Assembly (NCBI GenBank): GCA_030063045.1
Contig: JAQSEB010000002.1
Coordinates: 2,294,001 to 2,358,000 of the forward strand
DNA length: 64,000 nucleotides
Reading direction: 5' to 3'
DNA from: Pratylenchus scribneri
Taxonomy: Eukaryota; Nematoda; Chromadorea; Rhabditida; Pratylenchidae
Shown: in pieces, positions 50,779 through 62,108 of the stretch
Position numbering within the stretch: position 1 is the first letter of the stretch
How the letters are laid out: each line of letters opens with the position of its first letter
Program-made: the position numbers and the translations under genes
Notes under the pieces: generated by a model
The model's input: only the letters and a program-made list of their open reading frames with translations
What the model was told of the DNA's origin: nothing
Database searches by the model: none

Positions 50779-53700
50779 TTATTTGAGAATTTTTATTCTT
50801 TTTTTATTTACGAATTTAAGTGTGAACATTGACTTGTCGCAAAGCGTCGGTTCCGAACGGGAATCAGGCACAGGCACCAATATGAATTTCATCACAAATT
50901 TGTTGGAGGAACCGATCACCTGAAAATGGAATGGAAAATTTTTATTAAATCCGAAAAAGGTTCGAATATATTCCAAAGGAATTTTAATAAAAAAATTACC
51001 CGGCCAAAATCCTGAACAGGTTCATTTTGGACCGCACAATTTTGTGGCAAAACAAAGAGTGGATACTCTATATCATTCTTCTTTTGGACCACAATTTTAT
51101 CAATTTCAATGTCATAATTTGTGCCTACTTTCACCGCTCCACCATTTGGATTCAACTTTCCCGTGATATTTTCTTGGCAAAAAAACAAATGAATTCATTA
51201 AAAGTGCCATTTTAGTCATTAAATTTATGATGATAATTCTCCCCTTCTACTTTTTAGAAATTTTAAACAAAATTGATATACCGTAAATTTTCTTATAATT
51301 CCCCACTTTCTAATAATTCCCCACCTTTTTGGAATGTTGAAAAATAATTCCCCATGGGGTATTAAAAGAGAATTTACGGTATTATATACATACTTGCGAC
51401 TAAGAGCACACGTATGTCCGTATCTTTGCGACCGAAACCAAGTTGACATTCGGCCTCATTTTTGTTGAAATTGAAAATGAATCTACAATTAAGGTAAAAA
51501 TAAATTATTTTTAGGCCAAAATTTTGATTGGACATTCTACCATAAAAAATTCATGTGATATATTATATACTCAAATTTTGCAATTTTACCCGAGGCTATA
51601 TTTATTTAACATAATTTTATGAATTCAGAAAAATTGTTCAAAAAGTTATTATGGTCAAAAAATTACAAAAATTCATATTGGAAATTAGCAAAAGTTCTCA
51701 TTTTTGATTGGAACTGAAATTGAGAAATTTAATCTAAAAATACAAAATTCAGAATATGAAAAGGAATTATGTACCTCGGATAAATGCAAAAATGTGAAAC
51801 GCACCTTTGGAATTTGCCCTTGCAAATATTCTCATTCTTCATGGCAACATTGAAATTGAATTTGTGAGGATTGGGAACGGCAAAAGTCAATTCAAGCAAT
51901 TTATTATTATTTGAAGGCTCATTGAATTCGACAACACTAAATTTAAAAGGGATCGATTTAACTTTGTAAGTATCAAATGTCGGACTTTATTTATTCATCT
52001 TCAAAACATTTCTTACGTTCCATCCTGATCCAATTTCACTCGATCCGATGGCATTTTGTTGCCCGGCTTTGCCTTCTCCCAAACATTTTCGCCAATTTTG
52101 CAGCCAAGCATACCATCCAATTGTTCTTCATTTTTGCATTTTTTGATGGGCACAATCTCCGATGACATATAGCTGACCTAAATTCATATGGAAATATTTA
52201 ATAAATTATAATATTTCCAATTTTATTTGATTTAAAAAAATTTCAAATCTTTTGCAAAATTTTCACCTGTGGATGACATTTGTATTTGGCTTCATTTTCG
52301 AGGTATGTTTTGATGTAAAGTGGGCCATCTTCAAATTGAAGCAGCATATCCATTCCAAGCAGCCATGTTCCTTTGTAGCACTCGGAATTCAGTGCCACTC
52401 CATTGGACAATCCTGCCAGCTTCGGCTTTTCCATTTTCTCTTCCTTATCCTCTTCTTCTTCTTCATCCGACTTTTTCGGTCTTTCTTCATTCGGCTTTTT
52501 CCCGTTTTCTTCCATTTCGTTCATTTGCGATTGAATTGGCACGGATTTGCCATCGATCATTCTAAATAAGGAAATCGCAGAATGATAAATTAATTTTATG
52601 GCCATTGAGCATATACGGTATTAAATACGGTATAAATATAAATACTGACCGGATTGCATATGTTTGACTCAAAAATTGTTGTCCACCATCCAACACCAAT
52701 GAGCCAAACATTTCCAGCGCCAAACAATTTCCCTTGCCAACATTATATTCAAAGCTGGAAATTTGTGATAAATTTAATATTTTAAAACAAAATTTTTACG
52801 TCTCATCCGAGAATGAAATTTCCACAATAAATTTCTCATCCTCATCCTCATCATTAAATTCCACTGAGAATCCATGCATTTTTGGGCCATTTTCCATTTT
52901 GAGATTGCATATTTCGTCCAATAATATGTTCGAATTTGGCACTTCAAGAATTTGTTCGACCAATCCATTTTCCGGATCCAATTTGCTTTGGAAACAGATG
53001 ATAATTCTGAAAAATGGATAAATTAATTTTATTGAGAATATAAGCCAATTTAACAAATACAATTTAATTAATATATTCTCCATCTCCAGTTTTCATTGAT
53101 CAAAAATTTTAAATGATTTTGCCCATAAAATTATAAGCAATTTAAATTTTTTATTTTGCATTTTTTGGCCATAATTTAAATCACCTATTCTGATTTTCTA
53201 TTGTTCTGACACAATTTTGTGGGTCTTTTCCATTTTGAGGGCAAAAAATGAAAGTCAAATCATTTTTTTGTCCGCATTCCTCCTCCCCATCATTGCCTGT
53301 TGCCATCTTAAATTAAGTCGTTCAAAATTAATTTAATAATTTGTAATTTCACCTTTTTGAACCAAATTTGCTCCAGCCGACTTTCCATATCCGCTTCGGG
53401 GACCGGAAGTAGACAATGTTGATGGCAATATTCTTTTCCATCGCCCACTGTTTTCCCTTCAACAACGCTTTCATTTTTATAGCATCTTTCATAGCATTGG
53501 CCAGGCTTTAGGGTATCGAAATTTTCCGGAAACAATGGTTCATTATGTTCCGGGTTCAGATCAGGGAATTTGGGTGGTCGACCTCCAGGCGCAATAATAG
53601 GTAGAGTTGGCAAATTCCCGGGCTGATTATCATTGTCCGGATTTCGTTGTGGAGGCTGTTGGTGTTCATTGCTGTCTGAAAAGAGGGAAAGATTGAACGA

Positions 53701-53982
53701 GTTTGCCCAGAGGAAAGGGAATGGGGGCTGACCGTCGTCCTCCGGATCCGGATTCTGTTGAGGAAGTTGCTTCGATTTGCCCTTTGGCAGCATCAAACCA
53801 CCGGGAAGACTAAGCAACGCTGCCTCAAAGTCCTCTTGGTTCTTCGTTTTGCCCGGCAAATTCTCTTGGGCAGGCGGATTATTCGGCGTTCCATCCGGTG
53901 GATTTGTTGCCGCAATCACAAAAAGGATTAATAAGACAAGAAAAATTGAAAACATTTCGCGGTGAGGCCGCTTTTTAGCCAT
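50779..53982 (-). CDS. Predicted secreted protein with internal repeat, 684 aa
   Basis: Family not recognised. Exons: 53982-53353, 53306-53185, 53006-52800, 52754-52650, 52561-52267, 52177-52017, 51936-51805, 51482-51394, 51172-51000, 50919-50779; all phases agree. The N-terminus has basic residues then a hydrophobic stretch (MFSIFLVLLILFVIAA), a likely signal peptide. A Pro/Asn/Gln-rich segment and a Cys cluster (CYERCYKN, YCHQHC) follow. Two later segments align: VEFND...KFIVEISF...FEYNV...NC (exons 3-4) and VEFNE...KLLELTF...FNFNV...NIC (exon 7). A weaker third copy is at GSSNKFVMKFILVP (exon 10). An acidic Lys/Glu linker lies in exon 5. A 57-nt in-frame stretch (53676-53732) looks like an optional intron. 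Function unknown; export is inferred from the signal peptide. Confidence 0.75.
51279..51381. mobile_element. Short MITE-like element, TACCGTAAAT family, copy D
   Basis: A 103-bp element with ends TACCGTAAATTTTCT and AGAGAATTTACGGTA, lying in an intron of the 684-aa protein gene. The interior repeats TAATTCCCCA. It is the shortest family member here. Confidence 0.8.
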
Positions 53983-54529
53983 TGGACATTTGAAAAAAAA
54001 ATAAATAATTAAATTTATTAATATATTTTAATTGGGATGATGATGGAAATAAAATAATTGTTGGGAATGAAAATTGAAATGAATGAATGTGGCTTTTGGT
54101 GATTAATTTAAATTCACACATCCCCCTTCCCCTGCCCCCACTCCCTTGTCAACAATTTGGCCAATCTAAATTCACTGTGAAAATTTATAAAATATGAAAA
54201 TGAAATGATGAATTCGTTCAAAATGAATGAATATATGGAATGGATAGGATGGAAGGGATATTAAAAAGGGAATAAAATTTTAAATGAATCCGCTGCAAAA
54301 AAAAAATGTACAAAAGGGCAGAATTTAATGAATAAATTGGCCGGGAATTTAATTTACGAAATTTCGCTGTAGAAATTAACTTTCCATTACAATATCCCAT
54401 CCAAACTGAATAAAAATGGAATATTATTTATCAAATAAAATGTTTAAATTTAAATATTTAATTACAAATTTATTACAATTATTGAGGAATGAAAGGCAAA
54501 TGGAAAATACATTTTGCAAAAAAAAACAT
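53983..54529. other. 5' flank of the 684-aa secreted-protein gene
   Basis: AT-rich presumed promoter and 5' UTR. A C-rich patch lies at about 54120-54150. No coding sequence or specific regulatory element recognised. Confidence 0.45.
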
Positions 54530-55185
54530 TTTTCATAAAACACATTTTGCCTAAAACACATTTTCTCATAAAATACATTTGCCTAAAAACACATTTTTCA
54601 GGAAAATAGATTTTGCCTAAAAACACATCTTTCCGGAAAATACATTTTGCCTAAAACACTTCTTTCCGGAAAACACGTTTTGTTTCAAAACACATCTTTC
54701 CGGAAAATACATTTTGCCTAAAAACACATCTTTCCGGAAAATACATTTTGCCTAAAACACATCTTTCCGGAAAATACATTTTGCCTAAAACACATCTTTC
54801 CGGAAAATACTTTTTGCCTAAAACACATCTTTCCGGAAAATACATTTTACCTAAAACACATCTTTCCGGAAAATACATTTTGCCTAAAACACATCTTTCC
54901 GGAAAATACATTTTGCCTAAAACACATCTTTCCGGAAAATACATTTTGCCTAAAACACATCTTTCCGGAAAATACATTTTGCCTAAAACACATCTTTCCG
55001 GAAAATACATTTTACCTAAAACACATCTTTCCGGAAAATACATTTTGCCTAAAACACATCTTTCAGGAAAATACATTTTGCCTAAAACACATCTTTCAGG
55101 AAAATACATTTTGCCTAAAACACATCTTTCCGGAAAATACATTTTGCCTAAAACACATCTTTCCGGAAAATACATTTTTCAGGAA
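54530..55185 (-). repeat. 33-bp minisatellite, family 3 inverted, intergenic
   Basis: About 19 units reading AAAACACATCTTTCCGGAAAA then TACATTTTGCCT on the plus strand, the reverse complement of the 16.9-kb array. The left edge is degenerate; the central units are nearly identical. Long open frames on both strands (about 175 codons) are products of the 33-bp period. Confidence 0.97.
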
Positions 55186-55460
55186 AATAATTTACATGAT
55201 GCATTTCTAGAGTACCGTACTCCTTTTCTATGTAAATTAATTCTCTCATTTGTTTTTTTAGCATTTTGCAGCGTATAAGTAACATTTGCAGGGAAAATTG
55301 AATTCCAATTAGTACTACTTTTATTATTAGCCTTATAATGGATTAGCTGTATATTATGAATTCATCAATTTATTTGTTTATATTTTAATTAAATTTACAT
55401 GTTCATTTCATTAATCATTAATTTAATAAAGTACAAAAAAAAAAAAAAGAATGAGAATAT

Positions 55461-55466
55461 TTTATT
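55461..55466 (-). terminator. Poly(A) signal for the astacin-like gene
   Basis: AATAAA on the minus strand about 52 nt beyond the stop codon of the astacin-like gene. Confidence 0.6.
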
Positions 55467-55517
55467 GCTTTCCTCCTATTAAAAAATTTTTTCCATCATC
55501 TAATCCTATTATCCACA

Positions 55518-58500
55518 TCAATCAATGTCCATTGGATTCAATTCCTCTCCCTCTTCAAATTCAATTTCATTCGCCGTTCCTTCAAATTCAACTTCTTGGC
55601 CATTGCCAATGTTTTCATTTTCATTTTGCCTTTTTCCATTTATTGCCTCCTTGATTCTCCTCTTCATTTCATTCAGCCTTGCCTTCCGTCCATTCTTAAT
55701 CTGCACTTCATTCTTTTCAATATATCGCCATTCACCCCAAATTTGTTTGCATCCATACAAATTATTTACCACTTCCCAATCCGTTTTCGGCACTTTGTTC
55801 GGCATTTCAATCTAAAAATGGGATTAGTAAACATATTAGTATTATTCTAGGATTAAAGTGGTTTGGGGCAAGAGCTGGGCCTAGGCGCTCACCTCGGGCT
55901 TTCGCCCGCCTGAGACCTACCAATGAACGGAATAGGGATAGATAAGTAGAACTCCACTTCAAATTATTCTTTATTAATTATGCGAGAAAATGTGACAATA
56001 ATTGAAGGGAAAAAAGCTTAAAAACGAGAGGAAAATGGATTAAAAAAAAGGTGGATTGGGGCAATATTTGATTGATTGGGTGACGGGGCGATTAGATAAA
56101 AAGTGGGAGTACAGTAGGACAGATAGTAAACGCGAAAGGCCCTTATGGATTGTTGGCATTGACAAAACAAAATGGATACAAATCTGGAATTAATTATTCG
56201 CTTTACCTTTTGATTATCCCCTCTCAAAATTGTGCACGCCTCTCTGTTCACACCAAATTGATTATGTGATGGATAAATCATGATTGATTCCTTCAGATGC
56301 TTACTTTGAAGACGGAAATATTTGATCGTTTGGAATTGGCTTTTGCCATCTAAAAATGATAATAATTTCCAAAGAATAATTTGGACTGAACCTTCGCGAA
56401 TATTCTCCTCAATAATCTTCAAATTGCTATTTTGGGCGGAATGAAAATGAAAAAGGCCAAGGGCATGGAAAATTTCATGAATTACTGTGATGTGATTATT
56501 GGCACACCATTTATTGAACACAATCTCTTGGAATGGAAGATGAATGCCATCAAATTCTCTTTTAGGCGCAAAAGTGTCAAAATGTTGCCGGCCAACGCCC
56601 ATTGAATAACAACCTCTAAAGAAGAAATAATAATTCATTTTGTTTTGACCAACTCATTATTTCCCGCCCTGAATTGAATATATTGAATATATTTTCCCAT
56701 CATTTTCTTCTTTGGCCTAATAATTTTACCCCACTCTTTCATTTTCTTTTCTTCCTCCAAAATTGTGCCAATTACGTCGAATTCAACAAATTCCAGGCAG
56801 GTATTTTCCTCTACCTCATTCATTCCACGCCGAATTCCAATACTTTCATGGAATCCTGCCAAATTATTATTTCATTAAAAAACACAAAATTTCAAAATTA
56901 TTTTTTACCCAAATTATGAAAATAATATGGCACTTGATATTTCCTTTTCCTTTTATTCTTGTAAATGTCCCAAAGATGCACCGGATGCCAATCTTCCAAT
57001 TTTTCCCTTCTTGCCTCTTTTGGTGTCACATAAACACTGAATGGCATTTTGGACCCACTGAAATGTTCTATGTATGTAAAATAATTAAAAAGAAGGATCA
57101 GAATCAGATAAGGAAATCCAACTTGATTCTCATTAATAATTTAATATCGTTCTATAATTTCAACCAGGCGGAATTATTCTAATTAACAAGGCGGAATTAT
57201 TCTAACTAACAAGGCGGAATTATTCTAAGTAAAACAGGCGGAATTAAAACTTAGTTAACCAGGCGGAATTAAAACTAAGTTAATCAGGCGGAATTATTCT
57301 AACTAACCAGGCGGAAATAAAACTTAGTTAACCAGGCGGAATTATTCTAAGTAAAACAGGCGGAATTAAAACTTAGTTAACCAGGCGGAATTAAAACTAA
57401 GTTAATCAGGCGGAATTATTCTAACTAACCAGGCGGAAATAAAACTTAGTTAACCAGGCGGAATTATTCTAACTAACCAGGCGGAAATAAAACTTAGTTA
57501 ACCAGGCGGAATTATTCTAACTAACCAGGCGGAATTAAAACTTAGTTAACCAGGCGGAATTAAAACTAACTTAATCAGGCGGAATTATTCTAACTAACCA
57601 GGCGGAAATAAAACTTAGTTAACCAGGCGGAATTATTCTAACTAACCAGGCGGAAATAAAACTTAGTTAACCAGGCGGAATTATTCTAACTAACCAGGCG
57701 GAATTAAAACTTAGTTAACCAGGCGGAATTAAAACTAACTTAATCAGGCGGAATTATTCTAACTAACCAGGCGGAAATAAAACTTAGTTAACCAGGCGGA
57801 ATTATTCTAACTAACCAGGCGGAAATAAAACTTAGTTAACCAGGCGGAATTATTCTAACTAACCAGGCGGAATTAAAACTTAGTTAACCAGGCGGAATTA
57901 AAACTAACTTAATCAGGCGGAATTATTCTAACTAACCAGGCGGAAATAAAACTTAGTTAACCAGGCGGAATTATTCTAACTAACCAGGCGGAAATAAAAC
58001 TTAGTTAACCAGGCGGAATTATTCTAACTAACCAGGCGGAAATAAAACTTAGTTAACCAGGCGGAATTATTCTAACTAACCAGGCGGAATTAAAACTTAG
58101 TTAACCAGGCGGAATTAAAACTAACTTAATCAGGCGGAATTATTCTAACTAACCAGGCGGAAATAAAACTTAGTTAACCAGGCGGAGTTATTCTAACTAA
58201 CAAGGCGGAATTATTCTAAGTAAAACAGGCGGAATTAAAACTTAGTTAAACAGGCGGAATTAAAACTAAGTTAATCAGGCGGAATTATTCTAACTAACCA
58301 GCCGGAAATAAAACTTAGTTAACCAGGCGGAATTATTCTAACTAACCAGGCGGAAATAAAACTTAGTTAACCAGGCGGAATTATTCTAACTAACCAGCAG
58401 GCGGAATTATTCCAACTAACCAGGCGGAATTAAAACTTAGTAAACCAGGCGGAATTATTCTTAATTAAGAGTTATTGAATAAATTCTTCATAAACAAACT

Positions 58501-59263
58501 TTTTGATGGCCAATTCGCTTAAATTGTTCAATTTATTTTCAAGCACATTTATTTTTTGCAATCCACTGTCTACTTTCCGCCGATCCGATGGATTTTCATT
58601 TTGTTGTTTGGCCACCCTCTTTTCAGCCCTTCCAAGCGCAAATATAAGCTGACGTTTTTGGCTCCAAATATTACGAATTTCCTTCCGAATTTTGGTCAAA
58701 TCTTTTTGGCTATTCTTTTCCAAGTGTCCATTTTTCTCATCTATTTCTTCCCTTTCCCCATTTATTTGAGTATTTCCTGGTAATAAACCATTCCCATCCT
58801 TTTGCCAATTTTCCTTCTCATTTGAGGACAATTCCATCTCATCAAAATCTCGCCGTAATTTCAATACCGTTTTTTGTCCTTTTCCATCTTCATCCTTCCT
58901 ATTTTTATCCAGTGTCCATTTTCCGTTTATTATTCCGTCATCTTTTTGCCTCATTTCATTTGTCTTCCTCCTCAATATAAGTAAATTTCAAAATTCCTCC
59001 AATAAAGGCTCATTTCGGGCTTTCAACCACACTTTGGCCAATCCAAAGTGGAATAATTCAAAGGAAATAATTAGGTGGAAAAGGATGATGGACAAAAATA
59101 TGGCCATATTGGTATTGTTAGCCATAAATGGATAAAGATGAAAGTGACTTTTTAATGCATTGGGGATTGAACCCAAAGAAATATGGCCTAGATATTCAGA
59201 GGCAATCAATTCTCCCTCATCCACTTGGCACAATGACAAATTGGACTTTGAGCCGCAAAGCAT
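55518..59263 (-). CDS. Astacin-like zinc metalloprotease (NAS family, atypical)
   Basis: Probable zinc endopeptidase. Core exons: 57057-56909, 56855-56654, 56615-56392, 56349-56207, 55811-55518. Two upstream exons, 59263-59031 and 58970-58500, join in correct phase and are tentative; together 571 aa. In that model the zinc site is H398-E-I-F-H-A-L-G-L-F-H408 and the Met-turn is S-I-M450-I-Y452. GCYSMGVGRQ and the C-terminal TDWEVVNNLYGC match astacin landmarks. Odd points: the residue after the third His is Phe where astacins usually have Glu, and the Met-turn has Ile for the usual His. The upstream part has a hydrophobic signal or anchor (MAIFLSIILFHLIISFELFHFG) and about 160 highly charged residues in place of a normal short propeptide. 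The C-terminal tail is acidic. No EGF, CUB or ShK domain was seen. Confidence 0.75.
55848..56165. repeat. Dispersed repeat, copy B (astacin intron)
   Basis: Diverged relative of 7384-7680, same strand of the window, inside intron 55812-56206. This copy has an extra GC-rich patch at about 55877-55915 with CGGGCTTTCGCCCG, a small hairpin. Confidence 0.7.
57163..58465 (+). repeat. Minisatellite, family 1 variant, upstream part of the astacin gene
   Basis: Repeats of CAGGCGGAATTATTCTAACT and CAGGCGGAAATAAAACTTAG, alternating in blocks. A composite block ending ACTAACTTAATCAGGCGG recurs about every 180-200 bp (near 57565, 57735, 57905 and 58120), so it has higher-order structure. In the seven-exon model it lies in the intron 57058-58499. 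Confidence 0.96.
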
Positions 59264-60062
59264 TGTTTTCTAAAAAAGGATGACCTTTGCTGTGAGAATT
59301 GGCCCATTCCCTGGCCTAAATTGACGCAAATAATATTTTTATTTTAAATGATATTCTTCCTCTCCTCCAATCATTTTAGCCATTGGCTTCAAATTAATTA
59401 GAATTCAGGTGGAACTGATGAGGACATCAATGAATTTGGATTGTATTGAACGAAGCGTCGCCTATGAATTAAAATTTTGGTTGAATCTTGAATATGTTAT
59501 ATTATCTCATCACTTTAAATTACACAATTTGAATTATTCGCATGAAATTTTATTAACAAATTGCAGGGCAAAAAGGAAAGTAAAAATAATAAACAAAATT
59601 TGGGAACATTTTCAATACAATTTTAGTAAAACACAGCTTATTTTGTGGCAGAAGTTAATATAAAAATACAAATTTTAAATCAAAATGAGTCAAACATTTA
59701 TTTCAAAAATAAAAAAAATATATTAAATAATTACAAATCAAATTTGTGGCTATCACCACCGGCATTTGTCCGAGAGGAGAGTATTTAAAGTTTGTCGATT
59801 GGTTCAAAAATAATCAATTTCAGTGGGTTTGATGAAAATATTCAAAAAAAAATTTTCCTATATTACCTAATTTTCCAAAATTGTGGATTTTTTTGAATCA
59901 ATTGACAATCGGGTAAATTACAAAAACAAATTAAATGGATAATTTTGAGGTCCAAAAATATATGTAAAATAGCAAAATATTGTCGAAATTAAAATGAAGT
60001 TTTGAAATGAAAAGAACAAAAATTCAATCAAAATTCATCAGTTTTTGTGCACTCATTCTCTC
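59264..60062. other. Intergenic region between skn-1 and the astacin-like gene
   Basis: AT-rich, with no supported gene. It contains the 5' flank of the astacin-like gene and the 3' flank of the skn-1-like gene. Confidence 0.5.
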
Positions 60063-62108
60063 TCAAAATTGGACCCGAATTGTTGTTGGCTTATTTGGTT
60101 GATGGCCAGTGCCCCGTTGAATGTTCCTTCCGCTGCGCATTTTGCTGGGAACCATCATTTGAGATGCGGCCGAAGTAGAAGGATAGAGGGAAATTCCGGC
60201 CGGCTCATATTTCTTAAAATTAAACATTTTAATTCCTTTTAAAAATATTTCAATCATTAGATTTTTGAGATTTTTGTGGATTTTCTTAATGAACTCCCAT
60301 TCTTTAAATTATCAGAGGAGAATGAAGTTGGTAAGTGAAAATCCTCACTTATTTTTTTCGAAGTTGTCATAAATTGAGCTGATTTTGGGACAGCTCAATT
60401 TTTGGTAAAACTTCGACTTAAATTAATTCAAAATTCAATCCATATTCCAATAGGGATATCTGTCTAATTTGTGATTTTTTGAATGAATTTTCTACGAAAA
60501 TTGTAATAAAAAATTAATAATATTTGACTGACCATTTCATCCTCATAAAAATTGTCCAAACTGCTGCTTTCATCTTCCTTCACTTCATTATAATCTTCTT
60601 CATAGGCGGCCATTGGCTGCCCGACAACATCAATAATTTGGTCATCATCCTCGTCGAATTCCTCCTCCTCTTCTCCTTCTTCCTCTTTTGGATTCAATCG
60701 ACGTTCGCGACATTTTCGGGCGGCCAATTTGTTTCGGCCACGTCTGCGAATTTTCTTGATCATTGCCTTTTGTTCGGAAGTGAGTCGACCATCGGCCATC
60801 AGCGTTGCATATTCTCGATAGGGCATTGCAGCCAACTGTTCGGCCGAATAGGGGAGACCATGTTGGTTGACTAGGGCTGAAAATTGGAGGAATATTTAAA
60901 TAATTAAATGAGTTTTTAATTAAGACTTACAATCATCTTTGGAACGTCTTCCACGTTTGCCCTTTGCTTTTGGTCGTTCAACTCCGTTGAGCCCTGAATT
61001 TTCCCTCGGGCCAACATCACTTCCTTTTCCCTTCGTCATTTTCATTGTTTTTGGCACCAATTTATTCTCATAACGAAAAGATGGGGAATTTTGCTGGCCA
61101 TTGCCAAAAGCGAAAGATGGTGAACTGGAGGCCAAAGTGTCGGCACCGGATGAACCAAAACTACAAAAAATATGGAATTATTATTTTTAAATTAAAAATA
61201 ATTTATTTACCCGCTGGAAGTGGTGGATGAACAACGTGCCGAAATTCGACTCTGTGGAATACCATAAAAATCGTGGTCGGGTGGGGAGGCGAACATCGAT
61301 GAAAAACCAGCAGCGGAAGAAGATGACGGAACTAAAATATTATTTTATTAATAAAATAAATTATTTAAAAATATTTTTTAATCGAATTAAATTTTTAAAT
61401 TCATAATTAAATTTAAAAAATAATATTATTAATAAGTATAAATTTTTAAATTCGAAATAATTAAATTAAATTCATCCACTGACCATTCATCAATTGTTGT
61501 GTTTGGTTGAATTGATCCAAAATTGGCGACAATGAATTCGGGCCAAGCAACGGAGATTGTTGTTGATTTTGGTGCATCATTGTTGAAATTGACGGAACAT
61601 TTGAAGGGGAATATGCCTTAAAATGGAGGAAAATTAGCAAAAATATTACCAAATATTTTATTTTTACCTGTTGTTGATGAAATGTTGGCGTTTGGATGGT
61701 CAGCGGAATTTGGAGTGGTGATAATTGAGGGGAAATGGCTGCAGCTGCAGCCAAATTTGATGCATTCAACAATAATTCGGCGGTGGCCAATTCGCGAAGG
61801 ATTACTATAAAATTTGAGAAAAATTAATTAAAATTTTAATTAGAATATTTCTATAATTTATTAATGCAAACAAATTTATTCACCTTCCAAATTTGGGTTT
61901 GTCCCATCGGCGGAATTCATCGAAAGAGAACGTTGAATTTGCAATGGACTCCCCAAATTAGGATCAGCTGGACCATTTGGAATTGGTTGATGAAAAAGTT
62001 GTGGGAATAGGGTGGATAGAAGCATTTCGTCGTCTTCTTCCTCGTTTTCTTCTTTTTCGAGTTCAACAATTTGTGATTGAAATTGAGTATTCGATGGTAG
62101 TTGATCGG
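60063..62108 (-). CDS. skn-1: SKN-1-like transcription factor (5' exons not found)
   Basis: Nuclear DNA-binding regulator related to SKN-1/NRF, known in C. elegans for oxidative-stress and gut-lineage gene control. Exons: 62108-61884, 61804-61668, 61616-61484, 61331-61211, 61160-60931, 60876-60533, 60212-60063; phases consistent, 446 codons plus stop. The SKN domain spans the 60931 and 60533 exons: GRRSKDD, then LPYSAEQLAAMPYREY, then the basic region KKIRRRGRNKLAARKCRERR, close to C. elegans IRRRGKNKVAARTCRQRR. No leucine zipper follows, as in SKN-1. Unlike C. elegans SKN-1, which ends soon after, this protein continues about 120 residues with an acidic run and a basic tail ending TTIRVQF. 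The first exon seen starts in phase 1, so an N-terminal part, including any DIDLID element, lies elsewhere. Confidence 0.85.

Noticed and set aside
54651..55278. About 175-codon frames on both strands
   Set aside because: Same 33-bp repeat, inverted. Both strands are open only because of the unit length.
59409..59663. 84-codon plus-strand frame
   Set aside because: No similarity recognised, no splice context, AT-rich composition as in the flanking non-coding DNA.
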